This document shows, piece after piece, positions 1 through 9,385 of a stretch of DNA of 34,511 nt; the stretch's first letter is position 1, and each line of letters begins with the position of its first letter. The notes below the pieces were generated by a model, which worked only from the letters and a program-made list of their open reading frames with translations, ran no database searches and was not told the origin of the DNA. Origin of the DNA: an uncultured Mycoplasmatota bacterium (GTDB lineage: Bacteria; Bacillota_I; Bacilli_A; RF39; UBA660). The DNA is taken from assembly GCA_946528555.1 (NCBI GenBank), contig CAMMYS010000011.1:1-34511 (forward strand), read 5' to 3'. The translations under genes and the position numbers were made by a program.

Positions 1-393
1 TTTAATAAATTAAATAATAAACTTATTAATAGAAATATAAGTGAATTATTAGAATGTTTTTTAAATTATAAATTAGTTAATTATATTCTTAGGATATCTA
101 AAATAGATATGAATAAAAATTATAAAGAATTATCAAAAAATGAAAAAGAATTATTATCTAATAATTTGATAAATCTTTCTTTTGATATTAATGGTACTAA
201 AGGATATGATCATTCACAAGTATGTTCTGGAGGAGTATCATTAAAAGAAGTAAATGATCATTTCGAATCAATTAATAATAAGAATTTATATTTTACTGGA
301 GAAGTACTTGATTTAACTGGTATATGTGGTGGATATAATATTTCATTTGCAGTATTATCTGCTTTAATAGTAGGTGAACATATAAATGATTAG
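1..393 (+). CDS. C-terminal part of a YhiN/HI0933-family flavoprotein (5'-truncated by the window)
   Basis: The frame is open from base 1, with no stop before TAG at 391-393, so the 94-residue ORF beginning at the ATG at 109 is only an internal part of a longer gene. The end of the protein has the signature of the HI0933/YhiN NAD(P)/FAD-dependent oxidoreductase family (sometimes called aminoacetone oxidase family): SQVCSGGVSLKEV, then YFTGEVLDLTGICGGYN, which in relatives closes the FAD site. The Rossmann N-terminus lies outside the window. It overlaps the next gene by 8 bases, so the two flavoproteins are probably co-translated. The physiological substrate of this family is not well established, so only the family is called. 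Confidence 0.85.
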   Translation, partial: FNKLNNKLINRNISELLECFLNYKLVNYILRISKIDMNKNYKELSKNEKELLSNNLINLSFDINGTKGYDHSQVCSGGVSLKEVNDHFESINNKNLYFTGEVLDLTGICGGYNISFAVLSALIVGEHIND

Positions 394-1927
394 AGTATCA
401 AATATAAAAGTTGATGTTATTAAAAATGACTATATTTCTGCATTAATAAATAAATTAAAAATTAAAAAAGAAGATATTATTAAATATGAAATATATAAAA
501 AGAGTATTGATGCTAGAAAAGAAGTTAATTATATTTATACAATTGATGTATATTTAAAAAATGAAAAAATTATTAAACTTAATAATGAAGTAATTTTGTG
601 TGAAAAAGAAAAATATGAATATAAGCCATTAACTAATAAAAAAGATAATATTGTAGTAGTAGGTATGGGTCCTGCTGGACTTTTTTGTGCATATGAATTG
701 TGTAAAAATGGTTATAATGTCACTATTATTGAACGTGGTGAAAAAATAGAAGATAGAATTAAAAGTGTAGAAAAATTCTGGAATACAAATGATTTAAATA
801 CATCATCAAATATACAATTTGGAGAAGGTGGAGCAGGAACATTTTCAGATGGCAAATTAACAACTGGTATAAAAGATAAAAATAATAGAATTGTTGAAGT
901 ATTAGATACATTTATTGAAAATGGTGCACCTGAAGAAATAAAATATTTACATATGCCACATATTGGTACTGATAATTTAAGAATTGTTATTAAAAATATG
1001 AGAGAAAAAATAATATCAATGGGTGGTAATGTATTATTTAATTCATGTATGACTGATATAAATATAAAAGATAATAAAATTGATAGTGTAGTTATAAATA
1101 ATGATAAAACTATTAAATGTGATAAATTAGTTTTAGCTTTAGGACATAGTGCTAGAGATACATTTAGAATGTTAAATGAAAAAGGATTATTAATGGCAAA
1201 TAAACCATTTGCGGTAGGTTTTAGAGTATGCCACAATCAAGAATTTATAGATAAAAATCAATATGGAAAATATTATAAATATTTAAATCATGCTAGTTAT
1301 AAATTAACATATAATTCTAATGGTAGAGGTGTTTATTCATTTTGCATGTGTCCTGGCGGTTATGTAATAAACGCATCAAGTGAAAAAGAAGGATTAGCTA
1401 TTAATGGAATGAGTAATTATAAAAGAGATAGCGGTATTTCAAATAGTGCAATTATTATTTCTGTTAATGAAAAAGATTATGGTACAAATTTATTTGATGG
1501 AGTTAAATATCAAGAAGAATTAGAACACAAAGCTTATAAATTATGCAATGGAAAAATACCTATTCAATTATTAATTGATTATAAAAAATGTATTAAATCT
1601 AATAAACTAGGTAGTGTAATACCTGCGGTTAAAGGAGATTATTCCTATGCAGATTTAAATAGCTTATTAAGTAAAGAGTTAAATGATACTATTAAATCTA
1701 GTTTTGATTATTTTAATACTAAAATTAAAGGATTTAGTAATTATGATACAGTACTATTAGGTATTGAAAGTAGAACATCTTCACCAATTAGGATAATTAG
1801 AGATGATAATTTTGAATCTAATATTAAAGGGATTTACCCTTGTGGAGAAGGAGCAGGTTATGCAGGTGGTATAACTAGTGCTGCTGTAGATGGTATAAAA
1901 ATATTTGAAGCAATAACGAAAATATGA
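386..1927 (+). CDS. NAD(P)/FAD-dependent oxidoreductase, COG2509-type
   Basis: The protein has 513 residues. After about 85 N-terminal residues that form the small domain typical of COG2509 proteins comes a dinucleotide-binding fold with VVVGMGPAGLF (GxGxxG, about residues 89-99) and an acidic residue at the end of the second strand (TIIERGEK). A second family motif, FGEGGAGTFSDGKLTT, lies near 150-165. The C-terminus has YPCGEGAGYAGGITSAAVDG, the usual FAD-closing segment. Length and motif order fit a complete member of this uncharacterised flavoprotein family. The ATG at 386 overlaps the end of the preceding flavoprotein gene. The reaction is unknown; an NAD(P)H-linked redox role is inferred from family membership only. 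Confidence 0.88.
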   Translation: MIRVSNIKVDVIKNDYISALINKLKIKKEDIIKYEIYKKSIDARKEVNYIYTIDVYLKNEKIIKLNNEVILCEKEKYEYKPLTNKKDNIVVVGMGPAGLFCAYELCKNGYNVTIIERGEKIEDRIKSVEKFWNTNDLNTSSNIQFGEGGAGTFSDGKLTTGIKDKNNRIVEVLDTFIENGAPEEIKYLHMPHIGTDNLRIVIKNMREKIISMGGNVLFNSCMTDINIKDNKIDSVVINNDKTIKCDKLVLALGHSARDTFRMLNEKGLLMANKPFAVGFRVCHNQEFIDKNQYGKYYKYLNHASYKLTYNSNGRGVYSFCMCPGGYVINASSEKEGLAINGMSNYKRDSGISNSAIIISVNEKDYGTNLFDGVKYQEELEHKAYKLCNGKIPIQLLIDYKKCIKSNKLGSVIPAVKGDYSYADLNSLLSKELNDTIKSSFDYFNTKIKGFSNYDTVLLGIESRTSSPIRIIRDDNFESNIKGIYPCGEGAGYAGGITSAAVDGIKIFEAITKI

Positions 1928-1956
1928 TACAATTTCATTAAATAAGGAGTATTTCT

Positions 1957-2367
1957 ATGATTGATGTAAAGGTATTTTATCTTTCGCAAGATAAGTTATT
2001 ATTAGAACTTAACTATGACAATGATGTTGCTAAAACTTGTATTTATTATGAATTAACATATACAATCATAGCTAATGAATTAGTAATTACAGGTATTAAA
2101 CCAATCAAAAACTTGATGTTTTATTTGTATGATAATTATTCTGATGTTACATTGAATGAAATAGCATTGAATGAAGATCAAAAAGCTAAAATTATTTATC
2201 AAGTAGTAGGTTTTAATTTGAAGAGTGAAAAGGGTTTAGATGATTATTATAGATATCTACAAAACAGAAAAATATTTAATAAATATAATAAGTATAGTAG
2301 GGACGTATATGATGAAAATAAGAGATTATTAAGATCATATATGAATGAGAAACAACATGAAAAATAA
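1957..2367 (+). CDS. Hypothetical protein, 136 aa
   Basis: I do not recognise this protein. It starts at an ATG preceded by a good ribosome site (AAGGAG at about 1942-1947). The first 80 residues alternate hydrophobic and polar positions as in a beta-rich domain. The last 40 are rich in Tyr, Asn, Lys and Arg and look helical. There is no signal peptide or membrane segment, so it is probably cytoplasmic. Its last 23 bases overlap the next gene, which suggests the two are translated together and may work together. It follows the two flavoprotein genes without a visible terminator. No paralogue is evident elsewhere in the window. Confidence 0.7.
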   Translation: MIDVKVFYLSQDKLLLELNYDNDVAKTCIYYELTYTIIANELVITGIKPIKNLMFYLYDNYSDVTLNEIALNEDQKAKIIYQVVGFNLKSEKGLDDYYRYLQNRKIFNKYNKYSRDVYDENKRLLRSYMNEKQHEK

Positions 2368-4003
2368 ACTTGATCAAATAATTCAAGAAATAAATGATCA
2401 TCCTGAGTGGAATAAAAACACTAAAATAAGATATGCTTATATAGAACTTGGAAAATTAGTTCATAAAGACTATATGTTTTTTTACACGATTCAAAATAAC
2501 CTTTTAACTCAAGAAAAACAAAAAATAGAATATAACTTTGAAACAGTAGAACGTATTATGAATACACCAAATCTATTTGATTATAGTGTTATATGTCGTA
2601 ATACTGCTGAAATGTTAAAATACATTTTAACAAATTGTGGAATTAACTCTGAAATAAGAAATACAAATGAAACAACAGAATATAAAAAAGAAGATAATAG
2701 TGTCACTATTATTCATTATTTTTTAGTTGCTGAAGGAGATGAAGGAAAGAAATATTTCCTAACTTTAAATCCAGACTTACCAAATATTAAAATAGGTAAG
2801 AAAACTTCTCACTTCGCTAATGATATTATTTATGAAACTAAAGTTGTTGAGATGGATGAAAATGGAAACGAAGTAGAAAGAATAGTACATAGATATAATG
2901 GTGATGAAATAAAGCATTCAGTTATGAGTGATAAAGAAATAGCTTCTTTAGATGAAACAATAGGGTATCAATCTAATATTGTTCAAGAAAAAGATGAATT
3001 AAACAGAAGTTATACAGATGTAATATTTGATATGTTAGCAGCAGCATATAAATGCAATGATAGATATTATCAAATTGTATCTTCTGAAACACAATTTTAT
3101 TATGACTTGTGTAACTTATTAAATGGAAAATATGGATTAGAAGAAATACTAGATAGTGAATATGAAGCAACTGAAGAAGAAAAGAAAGAGTCTTATATAG
3201 AGTTTGAAATAGATGGTAAATCTGAGTCTGACTGGGTAGATTTTAAAAGATTTGTATTATTAAATGTATTACTTAAGTGCTATGAAGACTTTGATATGGA
3301 TATAGATTTTTATGTCATTCAAAAATATGATGAAATTTTATTAGGAAAAGATTATGATTTAGTATTTAATACATTTAAAGATGATTTATTTAATAAAATA
3401 GAAGATAGAACTTCTATTAACAAAATGGGTGATACTAATCCATTACATAAGATTAAACAAGTAACATATTTATGTAAAAATATAGATGATTTCGTTAAAG
3501 GAAAGATGAATAAACAAAAGTTTAGAGATGCTTTATCAAAATATATATCATTTATATCAAAATTATTTATTCCTACTTCATATTTACCAAGTTCTGCTAA
3601 TGACTCAAATGAATATTTAACTCATAAAATATTAGTGTCATTTAGAGAAATATTTGATATTGGAAATAAAACAGAATTTAATAGATTATTTCTTGCAGAA
3701 CAAATAGTTATTATCAAAGAAATGATTGCTATCATAATTCAAGAAAAAGTATCTTTACAAGATAGATTATTCTGTACAGCAATGTTTGATAAAAAAACTA
3801 AAAAACCATTTTATTTAATAACTGTACATAATGAAGAAAAAGATAGAAATAGTCATGTTGAATATAATCCAATTGTATTTGATCTTGTTGAAAATAAGCT
3901 TATTACTGATCAAACAATGGCATCTATTTATGAATCATATTATGTTATTAAAGATGATAAAATGAAATTAATGATAGAGGAAATTGAAAATTTAAAAAAA
4001 TAA
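2345..4003 (+). CDS. Large unknown protein with a possible transglutaminase-like N-terminal domain
   Basis: The 552-residue protein has no signal peptide or membrane helix. Residues 80-150 resemble a transglutaminase/cysteine-protease-like core: a Cys at the start of a helix (SVICRNTAEMLKYIL, Cys84), a His in a beta strand (IIHYFLV, His124) and an Asp after a strand (FLTLNPDLPN, Asp143). Order and spacing fit a Cys-His-Asp triad. The rest (about 200-552) is helical and charged and unrecognised. The ATG at 2345 lies inside the preceding gene; the in-frame ATG at 2357 is an alternative, and neither has a strong ribosome site, as expected for coupled translation. The assignment rests on pattern reading, not a database match. 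A weak terminator follows at 4011. Confidence 0.62.
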   Translation: MRNNMKNKLDQIIQEINDHPEWNKNTKIRYAYIELGKLVHKDYMFFYTIQNNLLTQEKQKIEYNFETVERIMNTPNLFDYSVICRNTAEMLKYILTNCGINSEIRNTNETTEYKKEDNSVTIIHYFLVAEGDEGKKYFLTLNPDLPNIKIGKKTSHFANDIIYETKVVEMDENGNEVERIVHRYNGDEIKHSVMSDKEIASLDETIGYQSNIVQEKDELNRSYTDVIFDMLAAAYKCNDRYYQIVSSETQFYYDLCNLLNGKYGLEEILDSEYEATEEEKKESYIEFEIDGKSESDWVDFKRFVLLNVLLKCYEDFDMDIDFYVIQKYDEILLGKDYDLVFNTFKDDLFNKIEDRTSINKMGDTNPLHKIKQVTYLCKNIDDFVKGKMNKQKFRDALSKYISFISKLFIPTSYLPSSANDSNEYLTHKILVSFREIFDIGNKTEFNRLFLAEQIVIIKEMIAIIIQEKVSLQDRLFCTAMFDKKTKKPFYLITVHNEEKDRNSHVEYNPIVFDLVENKLITDQTMASIYESYYVIKDDKMKLMIEEIENLKK

Positions 4004-4010
4004 AAGTGTA

Positions 4011-4038
4011 AAAGGAGAGAGTTATTTCTCTTTTTTTC
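4011..4038 (+). terminator. Rho-independent terminator after the 552-aa gene
   Basis: AGAGA at 4016-4020 pairs with TCTCT at 4027-4031. The stem is extended by G-T and A-T pairs into the flanking AAA and TTT runs, and a run of seven T follows. It closes the leftmost transcription unit. Confidence 0.6.
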
Positions 4039-4068
4039 TTTGAAATTGTTTCAAAAAGCAATAATATG

Positions 4069-4077
4069 TGTTAAAAT
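4069..4077 (+). promoter_or_regulatory. Extended -10 promoter for ezrA
   Basis: TGTTAAAAT gives a TGn element joined to a TAAAAT box. A T-rich near-match to a -35 box lies about 16-19 bases upstream (around 4047-4055). The predicted start site, near 4084, falls at the ribosome site, so the leader would be about 14 bases long. Confidence 0.5.
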
Positions 4078-4097
4078 GTATAAGGAGGATAGGGATT

Positions 4098-5816
4098 ATG
4101 AAATTAACAAAATTATTATTAATTATTGTTGTTATTTTATTATTAGCCGCTGCTCTTTATTTTGGAATAAAATCCATTTTAAAGAACAAGAAGAAAAAGA
4201 ATATCCTTCGTAATATTGATAGATTAACTACAGAAAAGAATCTAATTATTTCATCAACATTAATAACTGAACTTGCTCGTGCTGAAAAATTAGTTAATAA
4301 TAAAAAAACAGAAAAAGAAGTTAGTGATTGGGCTTCTAGATTTGAAGAAATAGAACAAAAGGATTTACCATCATTAACAGATGAATTAGTTGATATAGAG
4401 ACATCTTTAATGGATAAGAATTATGATGAATCTCTTGAAAAACTTGAACATTGTGAAAAAGAAATATTAAAAGTTAAAGCTAAATCTATTAAATTATTAG
4501 GTGAAATAAAAGAATTAACTGAAAGTGAAGATAGAAATAGAGAAGCTATTACTAAATTAAAAAGTATATATAGAGAAGTTGTGTTTAAATACAACAAGAA
4601 TAAAAGTGATTATCAAGAAGTATCTTCTAGAATAGAATTACAGTTTGAAAATATAGATAAATTATTTAGTGCTTTTGAAGTTGCTATTCAAAATAAAGAA
4701 TACGAAGAATTATCTAAGATTGTTAAAGTATTAGATGATATGATTAATAATATTAGTGTTGTTATAGATGAAGCACCTACTATTGTTATGATGGCTACTA
4801 TGATATTACCTAAGAAGATGTCAGATGTTAAAGCAGTTTATAACAAATTAATAAGAGATGGATATAATTTAGAATATTTAAATTTAGATTATAATATTGA
4901 AGAAACTAATAAAACTATTGGTGAAATAATGGATAGATTAAATGTATTAAATCTACAAGATTCTATATTTGATCTTAAAACATTGTTAGATTATTATGAG
5001 GGTTTATATAGCGATTTCGATTCTGAAAAAAGAGGAAAGAAAGAATATGAACGTGGAATTATTAATATAAGTGAAAGACTTTCTAAAACAAGTAGTATTG
5101 TTAGAAACTTATATGCTGAAATAGATAATATAAAAGATACATATGATTTAAGTGATGAAGAAATTGAAGTTATTGATGAAATTAATAAAGAATTAATTGA
5201 AGTAAAAGATAGCTTTAAATTAATAAATGATAGAACTTTATCAAAAGTTATGCCTTATTCTAAACTTGCTAATGAATGTGAATTAGTTGCTGTTAATTTA
5301 TCTAAAGTAGAAGATAAATTAGAAACAACTCTTAAGAATTTAGGTAGTCTTAAAGAAGATGAAGCAAGAGCTAGAGAACAATTATATGAAATTAAGAATG
5401 TTATTAATAATTCTAAATATAAAATTAAAGATTATAACTTACCAGTTATTCCTGAAAGGTTTTATATTGAGTTAAAAGAAGCTTATGACTCTGTTAAAGA
5501 AATTAATTATGAAATTGAAAAGAAACCAATTTCTATTAAAACATTAAATCTAAGAGTTGATACTTCTAGAGATTTAGCATTAAAACTATATCAAACAGCA
5601 TCAGATACAATTAAAACAGCTATTATGGCTGAAATGGCAATTGTATATGGAAATAGATATAAATCAAGTAATAAAGAAGTAGAAATGGGTTTAAATGCTT
5701 CTGAAAAAGCATTTAATAAGGGGGAATATAAAGAATCTTTAGATATTGTTTTAAATACCCTTAATATTATTGAACCTGGAATTTATAAGAAACTTCTAAG
5801 TAGAATGGAAAGTTAG
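4098..5816 (+). CDS. ezrA: Septation ring formation regulator EzrA
   Basis: EzrA is a membrane-anchored, spectrin-like coiled-coil protein of low-GC Gram-positives that binds FtsZ and controls where and when the Z-ring forms. Here 572 residues begin with one membrane helix (about residues 5-24), then a Lys-rich stop (KNKKKKN), then long helical repeats to the end, which matches family length and layout. The C-terminal segment YGNRYKSSNKEV followed by a GEYKESLDI-like helix is the conserved EzrA end. I chose the ATG at 4098 because AAGGAGG lies at 4082-4088; an in-frame ATG at 4068 would add ten residues that overlap the promoter. ftsK follows after seven bases, giving a cell-division pair. 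Confidence 0.92.
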   Translation: MKLTKLLLIIVVILLLAAALYFGIKSILKNKKKKNILRNIDRLTTEKNLIISSTLITELARAEKLVNNKKTEKEVSDWASRFEEIEQKDLPSLTDELVDIETSLMDKNYDESLEKLEHCEKEILKVKAKSIKLLGEIKELTESEDRNREAITKLKSIYREVVFKYNKNKSDYQEVSSRIELQFENIDKLFSAFEVAIQNKEYEELSKIVKVLDDMINNISVVIDEAPTIVMMATMILPKKMSDVKAVYNKLIRDGYNLEYLNLDYNIEETNKTIGEIMDRLNVLNLQDSIFDLKTLLDYYEGLYSDFDSEKRGKKEYERGIINISERLSKTSSIVRNLYAEIDNIKDTYDLSDEEIEVIDEINKELIEVKDSFKLINDRTLSKVMPYSKLANECELVAVNLSKVEDKLETTLKNLGSLKEDEARAREQLYEIKNVINNSKYKIKDYNLPVIPERFYIELKEAYDSVKEINYEIEKKPISIKTLNLRVDTSRDLALKLYQTASDTIKTAIMAEMAIVYGNRYKSSNKEVEMGLNASEKAFNKGEYKESLDIVLNTLNIIEPGIYKKLLSRMES

Positions 5817-5823
5817 GTGTATT

Positions 5824-8079
5824 ATGGCAAGAAGAAGAAAAAGAAGAGCAACAGTTGAAAAAGAACCATTTGCATATACAAGCGAAGTTATTGGTTTCAT
5901 AATGATATTATTATCAGCAACAGGTCTTGCAACATCAGGAGTTGTTGGTGGATGGATTAAGAATGCAGCTGTATTTATGTTTGGTGAATGGTATTTTTTA
6001 TTCTTAATTTTTACATTAGGATTAGGATTATATATTATTGTTAAAAGAGGTAAACCAAATTATTTTACAGGAAGATTAATAGGTATTTATTGTATCATTT
6101 TAGCTTTATTAATTTTATCTCATACTAAAATGGTAGTTAATGGAAATATTAATACAAAAGAATTAATGAGTGTTTCAATGGATCATATTAAAGCATCATT
6201 TGATAATGCAACTTTAGTAAAAGAAACTGGTGGTGGAATTATTGGTGCATTATTTACATGGTGTGCTATGTCATGTTTTGATAAAGTTGGAACTTATATT
6301 TTAGTAGGAATATTCATAATATTTGGTATTATTATGATATTTGATATTAATTTAGGAAATATGTTTACTAGTATTGTTGAATTCTTCAAAGGTTTATTTA
6401 ATAGAGAATCATCTGAAGAAGATGAAGAAGAATCTGAAGAGAGTGAAGAAGAAGGCGTTATCGGTGACTTAAAAGATGATGGATTTAGTGATAAGAAAGT
6501 TGTTATTACATCAATTAATGATTTAAATAATATGAATAAAGAACAAGCTCCTGAAGAACATACTAATGTTGAAGAGGATAGCGAACCTGGAGTTTATGTA
6601 AAACCATCTATTCAATTATTAGATCCAGTTAAGAAGAATAATGTACAAGTTAATTCTAATGAAATAATTGCTAAAAATATTAAAGCTTTAGAACAAGTAT
6701 TCTTAGATTTTGATATGCATGTTAAAGTAATAGAAGTTCATGCTGGGCCTGCTGTTACTCAATATGAAATGGAAATATCTAAAGGTACAAGAGTTAATAA
6801 AGTACTTAGTATATCTCGTGAAATAGCTCTTGCATTAGCAGCTAAAGAAGTTAGAATTGAAGCACCAATTCCTGGAAAAAATACAGTTGGTGTTGAAATA
6901 CCTAATCAAAATATTGTACCTGTATCAATGAGAGAAATAATGGATGCTATGAAGTTAGAAAAGAAACTTGAAAATTCACCATTAGCAGCTCCTCTTGGTA
7001 GAGATATAATGGGTAATGTTAAATATGTTGAAATAAATAAGACACCACATATGTTAGTAGCTGGTTCTACTGGTAGCGGTAAATCTGTTTGTATTAATAA
7101 CATAATTCTATCTGTTTTAATGAGAACAACTCCAGATGAAGTTAAAATGGTACTTGTAGACCCTAAGAAAGTTGAGTTTAATGTTTATGAAGGTATTCCA
7201 CACTTACTTACTCCTGTAGTTACAGATCCTAAAAAAGCTAGTGCTGCTCTACAAAAAATAGTAGTAGAGATGGATGATAGATATGAAATATTTAAAAATA
7301 GTGGAACAAAGAATATTCAAACATATAATGATTATGTAGATAAAGAATTAAAGAAAAAACCAGATTGTGGATTAAAGAGAATGCCATTTATATTAGTAAT
7401 TATAGATGAGCTTGCTGATTTAATGTTAGTAGCTGCTAAAGAAGTTGAAGAATCAATTATGAGAATAACTCAATTAGCTCGTGCAGCTGGTATACATTTA
7501 ATAGTAGCAACTCAAAGACCATCTACTGATATTATTACTGGTGTTGTTAAAGCAAATATCCCAACACGTATATCATTTGCAGTATCATCATCTATTGATA
7601 GTAGAACTATCTTAGATATGACTGGTGCTGAAAAGTTATTAGGTAAAGGTGATATGTTATATAAACCACAAGATGATAATAATCCTACAAGAATTCAAGG
7701 TAGTTTCGTTTCAGATGATGAAATTAAACGTGTAGTTGATTTCATTAAGAAGAGATGTTCAGGACCTAAATATAGTGAAAAATTCCAAAACTTAGAAGCA
7801 TCAAGTTCAGGAGGTTCTTCCGGTGGAGCTGGTATGGGTGGAAGTGGATCTAATGAAGCAAAAGATGTTTTATATGATGAAATACTTGAGTATGCTATTC
7901 GTATGGGACAAATAAGTGCATCATTAATCCAAAGAAAATACTCAATTGGATATAATAGAGCAGCTCGTATAATTGATAGTTTTGAAGAACGTGGAATTGT
8001 TGGTCCTGCTAAAGGAAGTAAGCCAAGAGAAGTTCTTGTAAAATTAGAAGATAATGATTCTTCTGGTATAGAGGAGTAA
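5824..8079 (+). CDS. ftsK: DNA translocase FtsK/SpoIIIE
   Basis: This septal DNA pump moves chromosome ends out of the closing septum. The 751-residue protein has an N-terminal group of about four membrane helices (residues 20-180), an acidic linker rich in Glu/Ser (about 195-215), the alpha/beta motor with Walker A GSTGSGKS (residues 414-421) and Walker B FILVIIDELADLM (about 520-532), a Gly/Ser-rich hinge (about 660-680), and the C-terminal gamma winged helix (RKYSIGYNRAARIIDSFEERG) that reads polar DNA sequences. The linker is short, as in Gram-positive SpoIIIE, not long as in E. coli FtsK. Its ribosome site (AGGTG) is weak, so it may be translated together with ezrA. Confidence 0.95.
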   Translation: MARRRKRRATVEKEPFAYTSEVIGFIMILLSATGLATSGVVGGWIKNAAVFMFGEWYFLFLIFTLGLGLYIIVKRGKPNYFTGRLIGIYCIILALLILSHTKMVVNGNINTKELMSVSMDHIKASFDNATLVKETGGGIIGALFTWCAMSCFDKVGTYILVGIFIIFGIIMIFDINLGNMFTSIVEFFKGLFNRESSEEDEEESEESEEEGVIGDLKDDGFSDKKVVITSINDLNNMNKEQAPEEHTNVEEDSEPGVYVKPSIQLLDPVKKNNVQVNSNEIIAKNIKALEQVFLDFDMHVKVIEVHAGPAVTQYEMEISKGTRVNKVLSISREIALALAAKEVRIEAPIPGKNTVGVEIPNQNIVPVSMREIMDAMKLEKKLENSPLAAPLGRDIMGNVKYVEINKTPHMLVAGSTGSGKSVCINNIILSVLMRTTPDEVKMVLVDPKKVEFNVYEGIPHLLTPVVTDPKKASAALQKIVVEMDDRYEIFKNSGTKNIQTYNDYVDKELKKKPDCGLKRMPFILVIIDELADLMLVAAKEVEESIMRITQLARAAGIHLIVATQRPSTDIITGVVKANIPTRISFAVSSSIDSRTILDMTGAEKLLGKGDMLYKPQDDNNPTRIQGSFVSDDEIKRVVDFIKKRCSGPKYSEKFQNLEASSSGGSSGGAGMGGSGSNEAKDVLYDEILEYAIRMGQISASLIQRKYSIGYNRAARIIDSFEERGIVGPAKGSKPREVLVKLEDNDSSGIEE

Positions 8080-8086
8080 CATTATT

Positions 8087-8662
8087 ATGAATGAAAAGGG
8101 TAATAATATAGTAGTAATATTTATTTCATTAATAGTTGCTATTCTACTTGGATATGTAGTTATGTATATTAAAACACCTACAGTTAAAGAAGAGCCAGAA
8201 GAGAATAAAGTAGTAGAAGATATTACAATAGATGAATTAGTATTTTCAAATTATTTATATGATGTAGATGGCAATGATACAAATGAGACATCTGCTAAAA
8301 TTGCTAATAGTAAAGTTTATTTAACTATTAATGGTAATGAATATATATTAAATGGATTTGGAAATCCAGTATCTGTAAGAATAGAACATGTTGTAAAAGA
8401 AGAAGAATATAATATGATTTATGTTCTTTCTACTAATAAACTATATTATTTAAGTGATGTAGAATATGAAGGCGCTATTAATGCAAAGAAGCAAGCTATA
8501 TTTAATGAAGTAAATATAGATAATCCTGCTGCAATAGCAACAGTAAATGAATATGATTTAGAAACAAATTATAGATATCCAACACTATATATAAAAGATA
8601 CTGATGGAAAAATATTTGTATCTAAATTTGGTAAAGATTTTGAAGAATATAATAAGAAATAG
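8087..8662 (+). CDS. Hypothetical membrane-anchored protein, 191 aa
   Basis: Not recognised. A single hydrophobic segment at residues 8-27 (IVVIFISLIVAILLGYVV) with few charges before it would act as an uncleaved anchor, leaving an extracytoplasmic domain of about 160 residues. An acidic linker (EEPEENKVVED) follows the anchor. The rest alternates as in beta strands and has no Cys or catalytic motif I can see. The ribosome site GAGGAG overlaps the ftsK stop region, so it is co-transcribed with ezrA and ftsK. Its position suggests an envelope or division-linked role, but that is inference from neighbourhood only. Confidence 0.72.
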   Translation: MNEKGNNIVVIFISLIVAILLGYVVMYIKTPTVKEEPEENKVVEDITIDELVFSNYLYDVDGNDTNETSAKIANSKVYLTINGNEYILNGFGNPVSVRIEHVVKEEEYNMIYVLSTNKLYYLSDVEYEGAINAKKQAIFNEVNIDNPAAIATVNEYDLETNYRYPTLYIKDTDGKIFVSKFGKDFEEYNKK

Positions 8663-8673
8663 GAGTGATATTT

Positions 8674-9381
8674 ATGGCAACAGTACATATTGAAAGTAAC
8701 AAAGAAGACATTGCACCAAGAGTGTTAATGCCTGGAGATCCAAATAGAGCGCATTACATTGCTAAGAAATTTCTTACTGATGCAGTTCTAGTTAACAAAG
8801 TAAGAGGAGAACTTGCTTACACAGGAAAATATAAAGGAGTAGATGTAACAATCTTCTCAAGTGGTATGGGTGTAGGTAGTATGGGTATTTATAGTTATGA
8901 ATTATTTAATGACTATGATGTACAAACTATTATTAGAATAGGTACAGCAGGTGCTTATACAGCAGATTTAAAATTATATGATATTTTACTTGCTGATAGT
9001 GCTTACTCAAATACTATTTATGATGATGAAGCAGGAATAGAAAATGTTGATGTATTAAACTCATCATTTGAATTAAACAGTGTTATTCAAGATACTGCTG
9101 CTGTTAAAGGAATTAAATTAATTCCTGGTAGAGTACATACTTCAGTTGCTTTCTATACAGAAAATAAAGATTATACAAAGTATACTGATAAAGGATGCTT
9201 AGCTGTTGAAATGGAAACATTTGCATTATTATTTAATGCAAAGAAATTTAAAAGACAAGCTACAGCATTACTTACAATTAGTGATAATTTAGTAACTCAT
9301 GAAATAATGGATTCTACTCAAAGAGAAAAAACATTAGATGAAATGATAGTTTTAGCTTTAGAATCAATTATTAAGAAGTGA
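8674..9381 (+). CDS. deoD: Purine-nucleoside phosphorylase, DeoD type
   Basis: DeoD cleaves purine (deoxy)ribonucleosides with phosphate to give base and (deoxy)ribose-1-phosphate, a cytosolic salvage step, and is usually a hexamer. The 235 residues match the family length. Recognisable elements are His5 (VHIES, contributed to the neighbouring subunit), LMPGDPNRAHYIA (phosphate-binding Arg), IIRIGTAGAY (second phosphate-site Arg), CLAVEMETFALL (ribose-binding VEME) and LLTISDNLVTHE, whose Asp is the purine-protonating residue. I chose the ATG at 8674 over the in-frame ATG at 8665 because AGGAGTG lies at 8661-8667, eight bases upstream, and the family starts MATVHI. The gene is in the ezrA-ftsK unit. 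Confidence 0.94.
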   Translation: MATVHIESNKEDIAPRVLMPGDPNRAHYIAKKFLTDAVLVNKVRGELAYTGKYKGVDVTIFSSGMGVGSMGIYSYELFNDYDVQTIIRIGTAGAYTADLKLYDILLADSAYSNTIYDDEAGIENVDVLNSSFELNSVIQDTAAVKGIKLIPGRVHTSVAFYTENKDYTKYTDKGCLAVEMETFALLFNAKKFKRQATALLTISDNLVTHEIMDSTQREKTLDEMIVLALESIIKK

Positions 9382-9385
9382 TTGT

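Noticed and set aside
712..1236. Minus-strand ORF of 174 residues inside the COG2509 gene
   Set aside because: It is antisense to a well-supported flavoprotein, has no ribosome site, and its hydrophobic translation is what AT-rich antisense frames give.
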